DNA from: Candidatus Omnitrophota bacterium
Lineage (GTDB): Bacteria > Omnitrophota > Gorgyraeia > Gorgyraeales > Gorgyraeaceae
NCBI GenBank assembly: GCA_030691625.1
Contig: JAUYDX010000022.1
Span: forward strand, 1-36,911
Direction: 5' to 3'
Length of the DNA stretch: 36,911 nucleotides
In this document: piece by piece, positions 8,547 to 14,840 of the stretch
Position numbering within the stretch: position 1 is the stretch's first letter
Layout of the letters: every line of letters starts with the position of its first letter
The notes under the pieces: model-generated
The model's database searches: none
Told to the model about the DNA's origin: nothing
The model's input: the letters and a program-made list of their open reading frames with translations, nothing else
Translations under genes and position numbers: made by a program

Positions 8547-8897
8547 ATGAAAAAGATATTGTTTGCGCTGATCGCGGCGTTAGTCTGCGCGTCATTTGTG
8601 TCCGTGTCTTTTGCCAGGGACATGGGCCAAGAGAAATGGGATAAAAAAGATAAGATGGGATGCCCCATGTGCCATATGCATAAGATGATGATGTGCGGCA
8701 AAGAGTTGCTTGCGACTCAGGATGGCGGGGTGGTGTTGATGATGGGGAACAAACTTATAAAATACGATGCAGGCATGAATCTGGTAAAAGAAGTTGAGAT
8801 AAAAATGGACATGGAAGCGATGAAAAATATGATGGAAGAGATGAAAAAGAATTGTCCGATGCGCGGTAAAGAAAGCAATAAAGGCGAAAAGAAATAA
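8547..8897 (+). CDS. Exported Met/His/Cys-rich protein, probably metal-binding
   Basis: This 116-residue protein has a clear Sec signal (MKKILFALIAALVCASF, cleavage after SFA near residue 23). The mature part carries a dense ligand cluster, CPMCHMHKMMMCGKELL, then a short beta-rich stretch, then a Met-rich helical tail (KMDMEAMKNMMEEMKKNCPM). I do not recognise a named family. Such clusters usually bind Cu(I) or other soft metals. Lying between a ZIP transporter and a P-type ATPase, it may act as a metal buffer outside the membrane. Start chosen at ATG 8547 with an aagaaagggg site. Confidence 0.75.
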   Translation: MKKILFALIAALVCASFVSVSFARDMGQEKWDKKDKMGCPMCHMHKMMMCGKELLATQDGGVVLMMGNKLIKYDAGMNLVKEVEIKMDMEAMKNMMEEMKKNCPMRGKESNKGEKK

Positions 8898-8900
8898 CGC

Positions 8901-11582
8901 ATGAAGAACTGGTGGGAACTGGACATAGCTGGAATAGAAGAGGCCCTTGGCGTAGACGCGTCTAAGGGCCTTTCTCTGGAAGAGGCTGAGTCGCGCCTGG
9001 AAAAATACGGGCCTAACCAGCTCAAAGAGAAAAAAGGCATAAATCCTTTAGATATTTTTATAGACCAGTTCAAAGATTTTATTATCTGGGTTTTGGCAGG
9101 CGCGGCGCTTGTCTCTGGATTTTTACAAGAATGGGTGGACGCGTTTGCCATACTGGGCATTGTGATACTGAACGCGATACTCGGATTTATCCAGGAATAC
9201 CGCGCTGAAAAATCCCTCGCAGCTTTAAAAAGGCTTTCTTCCCCGAATTCAAAGGTTATCCGCAGTGGAAACCGGCAGATGGTAAGCTCTTATAAAATAG
9301 TCCCCGGGGATCTGATTGAGCTCGAGGCAGGGGATAATATCCCTGCTGACAGCCGGCTCGTATGGATCACGCCTAATTTTACCGCGAACGAGGCGAGCCT
9401 CACAGGCGAATCACACCCAGTGGCAAAAACCACGCTTTTCTTAAAAGAGCCGGAGGTAGCGCTCGCTGACAGGGCAAACATGGTCTATGCGGGCACATCC
9501 ATTGCATCTGGAAAGGCCAGGGCTATTGTAGTAGAAACAGGCATGACTACCGAACTTGGAAAGATCGCAGGCATGATCCAGGGAATAGGCCGCGAGACCA
9601 CGCCTTTACAAAGGCGGCTTGAGGAATTCGGGAAATTTATAGTCTATATATGTTTCGGCCTTGTAGGGTTAGTATTTTTACTGGAGCTTTTGCGCGGCAA
9701 TAAGCTTATAGATGTATTTCTGACTTCAGTGAGCCTGGCTGTGGCTGCCATACCAGAAGGCCTGCCCGCGGTTGTGACTATTGCCCTCGCGCTAGGGGTC
9801 CAGAGGATGGTGAAGCGTAACGCTATTGTCAGAAAACTACCTTCAGTGGAAACCCTTGGCTGCGCTACTGTTATCTGTTCTGATAAAACAGGCACCCTTA
9901 CTAAAAATGAAATGACAGTGCAGGCGCTTTATGTAAATAGGATTTTATTCAATGTCACAGGCGTAGGATATGGCATAAAAGGCGAATTCACGAGAGACTA
10001 TAAAACAATAGACCCGTCTGACTATCCGGAGCTTAAAAAACTGCTTTCTTACTCAGCGCTTTGTAACGGCGCTGAACTTTCGCAGGATAAGTCAGGTTAT
10101 AAGATAGTCGGCGATCCCACTGAAGGCGCTCTCCTGATCTCAGCCGCGAAGCTGAATATCTGGAAAAAAGAACTGGAAGAAAAAAATCCTTTCATAGAAG
10201 AAATCCCTTTTGATTCAGAGCGCAAAAAAATGACTATTGTGAGAAATGCAGGAAACAGGGTGATCGCTTTTGTAAAAGGCGCGCCTGACTTATTTCTCGA
10301 GGATTGTATAGAGATAGAAGATAGAGAGGGCCCCAGGAAGCTGGACGATAAAGACAAAAAAGAAATCCTGGCCACTAACGATAAACTCGCCTCGTCAGCA
10401 ATGAGGGTCCTTGCTATCGGATATAAGGTTCTGGACAGGGTCCCTGAAAGCTATACCGCAGAGGCGATTGAAAAAGGCCTTGTATTCCTGGGCCTTGCGG
10501 CAATGATAGACCCGCCCCGCGAAGAGGTGAAAAAGGCCATTGAAAAATGCTCCACAGCAGGCATTAAGACAGTCATGATAACAGGCGACCACAGGAATAC
10601 CGCTGTGGCTATCGCGAAAGAACTCGGATTTTTCAAAAAAGACTCTTTAGCGCTTACAGGCGAAGAACTTGATAAATTAAACGACGAAGAACTTTATGAA
10701 AAAATAGAATTCACGCCTGTTTACGCCAGGGTTTCGCCTGAACATAAACTCAGGATTGTAAAGGCGTGGCGCAGGCATAATGAAATCGTGGCAATGACAG
10801 GGGATGGGGTGAATGACGCGCCTGCTGTAAAAGAGGCTGATATAGGCGTGGCAATGGGTATTACCGGCACTGATGTCACAAAAGAAGTTTCTGACATGGT
10901 GATTACAGACGATAATTTCGCCTCTATTGTTTCAGCAGTGGAAGAGGGAAGAGGCATATATGACAATATCAAAAAATTTATACATTATCTTTTGTCCTGT
11001 AACGTTGGCGAGATACTGGTGATGTTTATTTCGTCCCTCATCGGTTTTCCGGCGCCGCTTTTACCTATACATATATTATGGGTGAATCTCGTGACTGACG
11101 GCCTTCCCGCGCTTGCCCTGGGAGTGGATCCTGTGGATAAGGATGTGATGTCCAGGCCCCCGCGCAAGCCTGATGAACCCGTGGTCACAAAAGAAAATCT
11201 ATTTTTAATGCTGTGGCAGGGCGCGTTTATAGCGTTCTGCAGTTTGCTCGCGTTCAGCCTGGTGCTGTTTGTGGAGAAGGAAGGGTTGGGCCGCGCGAGG
11301 ACAGCGGCGTTTATAGTGCTTTCCTGCGCGCAATTATTTCATTCATTTAACTGCCGCTCTAACCGCGAATCAATTTTTAAGATAGGATTTTTTACGAATA
11401 AGAAATTAATTATTGCCACGCTTATCTCGTTCAACCTTCAGATGCTCGTAGTCTACGTACCTTTTTTACAGACTATCTTTAAGACAGAGCCGCTTGGGGG
11501 CATTGACTGGTGCCTGGTGATACTTATCTCTTCGTTTCCATTATGGGCGATGGAATTGGTAAAGCTTATAAGGAATCGATAG
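8901..11582 (+). CDS. P2A-type cation-transporting ATPase (Ca2+-ATPase-like)
   Basis: This 893-residue P-type ATPase has an actuator loop LTGESHPV, a phosphorylation site at D328 in CSDKTGTLTKNE, and nucleotide-site KGAPD. The hinge MTGDGVNDAPAVKEADIGVA is also present. Ion-site residues match Ca2+ pumps: VAAIPEGLPAVVTIALALG in TM4, NVGEIL in TM5, and NLVTDGLPALALG in TM6. There is no N-terminal heavy-metal domain and no CPC motif, so it is not a Cu/Zn P1B pump. It most likely exports Ca2+ (or Mn2+). It starts 3 bases after the exported metal-binding protein, so they are co-transcribed. Confidence 0.92.
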   Translation: MKNWWELDIAGIEEALGVDASKGLSLEEAESRLEKYGPNQLKEKKGINPLDIFIDQFKDFIIWVLAGAALVSGFLQEWVDAFAILGIVILNAILGFIQEYRAEKSLAALKRLSSPNSKVIRSGNRQMVSSYKIVPGDLIELEAGDNIPADSRLVWITPNFTANEASLTGESHPVAKTTLFLKEPEVALADRANMVYAGTSIASGKARAIVVETGMTTELGKIAGMIQGIGRETTPLQRRLEEFGKFIVYICFGLVGLVFLLELLRGNKLIDVFLTSVSLAVAAIPEGLPAVVTIALALGVQRMVKRNAIVRKLPSVETLGCATVICSDKTGTLTKNEMTVQALYVNRILFNVTGVGYGIKGEFTRDYKTIDPSDYPELKKLLSYSALCNGAELSQDKSGYKIVGDPTEGALLISAAKLNIWKKELEEKNPFIEEIPFDSERKKMTIVRNAGNRVIAFVKGAPDLFLEDCIEIEDREGPRKLDDKDKKEILATNDKLASSAMRVLAIGYKVLDRVPESYTAEAIEKGLVFLGLAAMIDPPREEVKKAIEKCSTAGIKTVMITGDHRNTAVAIAKELGFFKKDSLALTGEELDKLNDEELYEKIEFTPVYARVSPEHKLRIVKAWRRHNEIVAMTGDGVNDAPAVKEADIGVAMGITGTDVTKEVSDMVITDDNFASIVSAVEEGRGIYDNIKKFIHYLLSCNVGEILVMFISSLIGFPAPLLPIHILWVNLVTDGLPALALGVDPVDKDVMSRPPRKPDEPVVTKENLFLMLWQGAFIAFCSLLAFSLVLFVEKEGLGRARTAAFIVLSCAQLFHSFNCRSNRESIFKIGFFTNKKLIIATLISFNLQMLVVYVPFLQTIFKTEPLGGIDWCLVILISSFPLWAMELVKLIRNR

Positions 11583-11606
11583 ATAAAACAGGCTGGAAGC
11601 TCTTGT

Positions 11607-12032
11607 CTATCGCTTGATCTTGTCGATTAGTTTATTGATCCCGTCAACGAGGGGTTTGAATTTATCGCCTTTTCTTATTACGATGTGGCCTTGTTTTTTA
11701 CCTGCGGCGCATTCGTCCAGTTCTCTTACTATCCTGTCAAAAGGCCCGAGTATCCTGTAGGTTATCCTGTAGGCTAAAAGCAGTATTATAAAGACAGTGG
11801 CTGGCGTGGCCCATATAAGGATGAGGCTTACTTTTCTGGCTGCGGGAATGATGTTGTACGCTATCGCTTCTGGCATGGCTAATTGGCCTGCCATAACGTT
11901 GAAAATCACGTAATAAAGAGCGATTGTTATGACAAAGCAAGGGGCAAGCGCAGCTACCAGCACTGTTAAATAGACCTCCATGTGCAGTTTATTCGCGAAA
12001 GTCTTGTATCTTTTATTATTTTTAATTTTCAT
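11607..12032 (-). CDS. Two-TM membrane protein with HAMP-like linker
   Basis: This 141-residue minus-strand protein has two membrane segments (about residues 18-48 and 70-92) separated by a short loop. A HAMP-like region follows (ILGPFDRIVRELDECAAGK), then a short amphipathic end, DGINKLIDKIKR. It carries no kinase, cyclase or methyl-accepting domain, so any signal output must come from a partner. It overlaps the upstream DUF3047 gene by 11 bases, so the pair is probably translationally coupled. It converges with the P-ATPase gene and the 24-base gap has no clear T-run terminator. Function unknown. Confidence 0.75.
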   Translation of the reverse strand: MKIKNNKRYKTFANKLHMEVYLTVLVAALAPCFVITIALYYVIFNVMAGQLAMPEAIAYNIIPAARKVSLILIWATPATVFIILLLAYRITYRILGPFDRIVRELDECAAGKKQGHIVIRKGDKFKPLVDGINKLIDKIKR

Positions 12033-12744
12033 TTTTATACCCTACCTTTATATTTTTGTACGACGCCTCTGCTGTGGAAAGCGTGTTATCGGTATCGGTC
12101 ATAAGCGCTATCGCGCCTACAGGCGGCGGCGTGCCCCTGAAACACTTTTTATAATCCTCGTAGATATTTCGCTCCTCGCGTATCCATTTACCCATATTTT
12201 TCCTGCCGGATTCCGCCACTATCAGTTTGATGTTCCCGAAATAAGGGCTTGTGGTTATGGTCCCCTCGGGCAGGCCCTCGTCCCACAAGTATTCGATGCT
12301 TTTAATGTTCATGAAGTTCCAACTCGGAAAAATCACGTAAACCCTGGCTGCGTAATCGTCTTTTTCCACCCATCCGGTTTTTGCGCTTGAAGGATTTGAT
12401 TTATCGGGAAACTGTGTCACCTTCCATTCCCAGCTCATGAGGGGGAGTTTTTTAACGTCAAACTTTATCCTGTAGATAAGGCCTGAGCAGGCGCTGTCGC
12501 TTTTAGCCAGAAGATATCCGTCGCCCTTGATGGCTTTTATGCTGTACACCACCTTATTCTGGAATATCTTTTCCTGCCATTCTTCAAGGGAGTTTTCCTT
12601 GTTAAGCGGGAACCACTTTGGCAGGTCGTAGGAATAGGCGTGATATATGACTACAACGCACATGCTCAATAAAAATACAATCGTGTAAATAAACGCCCTT
12701 TTTCTCATTCCCAATAGTTTATCTGATTTTTCCCTGTTTTGCAA
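12022..12744 (-). CDS. DUF3047 family protein, membrane-anchored or exported
   Basis: This minus-strand protein has 240 residues from a TTG start at 12744. ATG at 12708 (MRKRAFIYTIVFLL) is the alternative and would place a basic N-terminus directly before the membrane segment. Neither has a well-spaced ribosome site. After the signal or anchor comes a beta-rich domain with the DUF3047 pattern: segments such as MSWEWKV, DDYAARVYVIFPSW, GRKNMGKWIREERNIYEDYK and PPPVGAIALMTDTDNT. DUF3047 proteins are extracytoplasmic and of unknown function, often in sulfur- or metal-reducing bacteria. The downstream HAMP-like protein is a likely partner. Confidence 0.8.
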   Translation of the reverse strand: MQNREKSDKLLGMRKRAFIYTIVFLLSMCVVVIYHAYSYDLPKWFPLNKENSLEEWQEKIFQNKVVYSIKAIKGDGYLLAKSDSACSGLIYRIKFDVKKLPLMSWEWKVTQFPDKSNPSSAKTGWVEKDDYAARVYVIFPSWNFMNIKSIEYLWDEGLPEGTITTSPYFGNIKLIVAESGRKNMGKWIREERNIYEDYKKCFRGTPPPVGAIALMTDTDNTLSTAEASYKNIKVGYKNEN

Positions 12745-12786
12745 TATATAATCGTTTTATAACAGGTGGTAAAATCAACAAATCTC

Positions 12787-12795
12787 TGGTATAAT
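12787..12795 (+). promoter_or_regulatory. Extended -10 promoter for slipin gene
   Basis: TGGTATAAT, identical to the elements before trxB and cspA, lies 36 bases upstream of the slipin ATG in the gap between divergent genes. Expected transcription start is near 12802. The region 17 bases upstream (tggtaa) is not a good -35. The gene itself has a strong ribosome site (aaggaggggg). Confidence 0.55.
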
Positions 12796-12830
12796 AAACC
12801 CGTGAAAGATAATATAAAAAGGAGGGGGAG

Positions 12831-13703
12831 ATGAATATTATTTACGCGGTGGTTATAGCGGTCGTGATTATTTTTTTCTCAGGCATCAGGATAGTGAGGC
12901 CTACCCATAGAGGGTTAATTGAAAGGCTTGGGAAATACAGCAGATTCGCGAGCGCGGGGTTCAATTGGGTAATACCGGTTATAGAGAAGATATACCTGGT
13001 AAATGTGACAGAGCAGATGGTGGACGCCGAGCCGCAGGAAATTATCACTAATGATAATCTTAACGCCCGCGTGGACGCTCAGGTTTATTTTAGGGTCAAG
13101 GCAGATGAGGAGAGCGTTAAAAATTCTATCTACAATGTGAATAATTACAAATGGCAGATTGTTAACCTGGCCAGGACTACCTTAAGGAATATTATAGGCA
13201 CGCTTACCCTGAAATCCGCCAACAGCGAAAGAGGCAAGATAAACTCGGAATTGCATAGAACCCTGTGCAACGAGACAGGCAGCTGGGGCATTGATATAGT
13301 CAGGACAGAATTAAAGGAAATAGACCCTCCTAAAGATGTCCAGGAGACGATGAATAAGGTTGTGAAGGCTGAGAATGAAAAAATAGCAGCTGTGGATTTT
13401 GCCACAGCCACTGAAACCGTCGCTGACGGCGCCAGACGCGCTGAGATTAAAAAGGCGGAAGGCATAAAGCAGGCCAAGATCCTGGAGGCCCAGGGCGAGG
13501 CAGAGGCCATAATGCTCGTAAACGAGGCAGCTGAGAAATTTTTCGTGGGCAATGCCCAGGTCTTGAGAAAACTTCAGGCAGTGGAAAACGCGCTTATGCA
13601 TAACTCCAAGATAGTGGTGCCTTCCAATACCCAGCTGATTAATATGGTGGGTGAGATGGCAGGCGTTATTCCCATAGAGAAAGAAAAGAAGCATAACAGC
13701 TAA
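12831..13703 (+). CDS. SPFH/Band 7 slipin-family protein
   Basis: This 290-residue protein has one N-terminal membrane segment (residues about 2-20). A Band 7 domain follows (RPTHRGLIERLGKYSRF onwards, with VNVTEQMVDAEPQEIIT and DAQVYFRV). The long helical, Ala/Glu-rich part (AEIKKAEGIKQAKILEAQGE) forms the coiled coil that drives oligomer rings. Slipins organise membrane microdomains and often pair with NfeD proteases, but no NfeD gene is visible here. The neighbouring receiver protein is separated by a hairpin repeat, so a functional link is open. Confidence 0.9.
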   Translation: MNIIYAVVIAVVIIFFSGIRIVRPTHRGLIERLGKYSRFASAGFNWVIPVIEKIYLVNVTEQMVDAEPQEIITNDNLNARVDAQVYFRVKADEESVKNSIYNVNNYKWQIVNLARTTLRNIIGTLTLKSANSERGKINSELHRTLCNETGSWGIDIVRTELKEIDPPKDVQETMNKVVKAENEKIAAVDFATATETVADGARRAEIKKAEGIKQAKILEAQGEAEAIMLVNEAAEKFFVGNAQVLRKLQAVENALMHNSKIVVPSNTQLINMVGEMAGVIPIEKEKKHNS

Positions 13704-13743
13704 ACAACTTGACACTGAGACATTGTCTCAATGTCAAGTTGTT
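13703..13743 (+). repeat. Intercistronic hairpin, family A copy 2
   Basis: The arms AACAACTTGACA (13703-13714) and TGTCAAGTTGTT (13732-13743) pair perfectly. After one C/A mismatch, six further pairs close on loop ATT (13722-13724). The slipin stop TAA (13701-13703) touches the left arm. The right arm ends 22 bases before the next ATG, upstream of its ribosome site. Confidence 0.88.
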
Positions 13744-13765
13744 GGGAGTTGGGAAGGAGGGTGTT

Positions 13766-14140
13766 ATGGCCAGAAAAAAGATACTTTTGGTAGATGATGA
13801 AGAAGATATAATAAAGATGAATATGCTGAGGCTTTCAGAATCCAATTACCACGTGATATCAGCCAGCGACGGCAAAGATGGAATCGAGAAGGCTGAAAAG
13901 GAAACGCCTGATTTGATACTCCTGGACGTGGTAATGCCCGGGATGGACGGCCTGGAGACATTGACCAGGCTTAAATCCAACCCCAGGACCTCGCATATCC
14001 CTGTTATAATGCTGAGCGGGGTAGGACAAAAGACAGCCCTGGATAAGGCCCTGTCCAGCGGAGCGATTGATTTTATTGACAAGCCTTTTAATGGCGAGAT
14101 GCTCATGGAGGCTATTAAGAAGAACCTGCCCGCGGCATAG
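13766..14140 (+). CDS. Stand-alone CheY-like response regulator receiver protein
   Basis: This 124-residue protein is a complete receiver domain with no output domain. It has the acidic pair LLVDDEEDI, the phospho-acceptor Asp in LILLDVVMPGMDG, a switch Ser in VIMLSGVG and the Lys in IDKPFN. A strong aaggagg site precedes ATG 13766. Such proteins work through protein contacts. The only membrane signalling-like protein nearby is the HAMP-like gene on the other strand. No histidine kinase is in the window. Confidence 0.9.
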   Translation: MARKKILLVDDEEDIIKMNMLRLSESNYHVISASDGKDGIEKAEKETPDLILLDVVMPGMDGLETLTRLKSNPRTSHIPVIMLSGVGQKTALDKALSSGAIDFIDKPFNGEMLMEAIKKNLPAA

Positions 14141-14152
14141 ATAGGAGGGTAT

Positions 14153-14305
14153 ATGAAAATAAAAGGTAAGTCAGTCAGTGTTTTTAAGATAAGGAACCGC
14201 AAAGGTTACGCAGCTATCTGTTCAGGTAACCTGACAGAAGGCAGAACAGCCCAGGAGGCATGCGCCAGAATGGAGAAGGCCCTAAGGAGAAAGCCGAAAA
14301 AATAA
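14153..14305 (+). CDS. Small basic protein, HicB-like pattern
   Basis: This 50-residue ORF starts 12 bases after the receiver gene behind a strong ataggaggg site. It has a beta-hairpin-like start (KSVSVFKIRNRKGYAAICSG) and a predicted helix EGRTAQEACARMEKALRR with a Lys-rich end. The pattern of 'G-T/Q-EA-x-A' followed by an amphipathic helix recalls the partial RNase H-like fold of HicB antitoxins, but the protein is too short to be sure and no HicA toxin is adjacent. The function is unknown; ribosome site, codon use and position support it as a real gene. Confidence 0.6.
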   Translation: MKIKGKSVSVFKIRNRKGYAAICSGNLTEGRTAQEACARMEKALRRKPKK

Positions 14306-14308
14306 ATA

Positions 14309-14336
14309 TTGACAGAATCGGGGAAGATGGTATAAT
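14309..14336 (+). promoter_or_regulatory. cspA promoter
   Basis: TTGACA (14309-14314), a 16-base spacer and TATAAT (14331-14336) with the extended TGG make this the strongest promoter in the window. Transcription should start near 14343, giving a leader of about 128 bases before the cold-shock gene. Confidence 0.85.
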
Positions 14337-14342
14337 ACCATC
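14326..14342. promoter_or_regulatory. 17-bp perfect palindrome over the cspA -10 box
   Basis: GATGGTATAATACCATC is an exact inverted repeat (8 + 1 + 8) centred on the -10 element. This is the position of a repressor operator or a start-site hairpin. It shares the GAT...ATC ends, the 17-bp length and the -10-proximal placement with the two Rrf2-type palindromes in the window, but its half-sites differ. Confidence 0.55.
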
Positions 14343-14470
14343 TAAGTAGGGAAAAGTAGTAAATAAGGGATTAGATGTCTGGAGCCGTAAGGTAAAGAGT
14401 ACTAACCTTGCGGCGTTTGTGTTTCTGCCATTATTTGCTATTAAATCTGAAGGAAAGGAGGTAGTGGATA
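14343..14470 (+). ncRNA. Structured 5' leader of the cold-shock gene
   Basis: The long leader can form a 10-bp hairpin with one T-G pair (14384-14393 with 14405-14414). A longer-range stem of about 12 bp (14357-14368 with 14428-14440) encloses it and ends 13 bases before the ribosome site aaaggaggt (14454-14462). Long structured leaders that refold with temperature are known for cspA in enteric bacteria. This sequence is not that known RNA as far as I can tell. Folds were judged by eye. Confidence 0.55.
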
Positions 14471-14671
14471 ATGGCAAGAGGTAAAGTAAAGTGGTTCAAT
14501 AACCAAAAAGGTTATGGATTTATTACACCTGAGAACGGTAAGGATGTATTCGTACATCACAGCGTTATACAGGGAGAAGGCTATAAGTCCTTAGAAGAAG
14601 GCCAGGAAGTGGAGTTTGACATACAGAATGGTCCTAAGGGCGAGCAGGCTGTAAACGTAGTAAAGGTATAA
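14471..14671 (+). CDS. cspA: Cold-shock protein (CspA family)
   Basis: This 66-residue single cold-shock domain has both RNA-binding motifs: KGYGFIT (RNP1) and VFVHHS (RNP2). GKVKWFNNQ lies at the start and EGQEVEFDI after the long loop. It binds single-stranded RNA and acts as an RNA chaperone. The length is typical. It is an independent unit with its own strong promoter, a long structured leader and a terminator just downstream. Confidence 0.96.
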   Translation: MARGKVKWFNNQKGYGFITPENGKDVFVHHSVIQGEGYKSLEEGQEVEFDIQNGPKGEQAVNVVKV

Positions 14672-14698
14672 CTGTACGGAAGTAGTTTAAGACAATGA

Positions 14699-14734
14699 GG
14701 CCCGGTATCGTAAAGATCCGGGCCTTATTTTTTT
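14699..14734 (+). terminator. Rho-independent terminator after cspA
   Basis: A GC-rich hairpin (ggcccggtatc / gatccgggcc with one bulged base) with loop gtaaa is followed by ttattttttt. It ends the cspA unit before the promoter of the next operon. Confidence 0.9.
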
Positions 14735-14750
14735 GCCAGAAAATTTAATG

Positions 14751-14779
14751 TTGCTTTTAAGATACTAAAATGGTATCAT
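14751..14779 (+). promoter_or_regulatory. Promoter of the PHP-kinase/Tpx/Kor operon
   Basis: TTGCTT (14751-14756), 17 bases, then TATCAT (14774-14779) preceded by TGG. Predicted start near 14786. It lies directly after the cspA terminator and before a run of co-directional genes that extends to feoA. The palindrome at 14761-14777 fills the spacer. Confidence 0.6.
14761..14777. promoter_or_regulatory. Putative Rrf2 operator, site 2
   Basis: GATACTAAAATGGTATC is an inverted repeat (GATAC-N7-GTATC) lying between the -35 and -10 boxes. It is identical at 15 of 17 positions to the palindrome in the promoter of the Rrf2 gene at 24933-24949. Position and similarity suggest repression by the same regulator. 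Confidence 0.6.
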
Positions 14780-14840
14780 ATTGGCAGGCTATAAAATCTT
14801 AATATTATACCCAGGTTCAATTGATATAAGGCCTATAAAT

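Noticed and set aside
11577-11612. CGATAGA...TCTATCG inverted repeat between the convergent ATPase and HAMP genes as a bidirectional terminator
   Set aside because: Only 7 bp with a large loop and no T-run on either strand; too weak to call.
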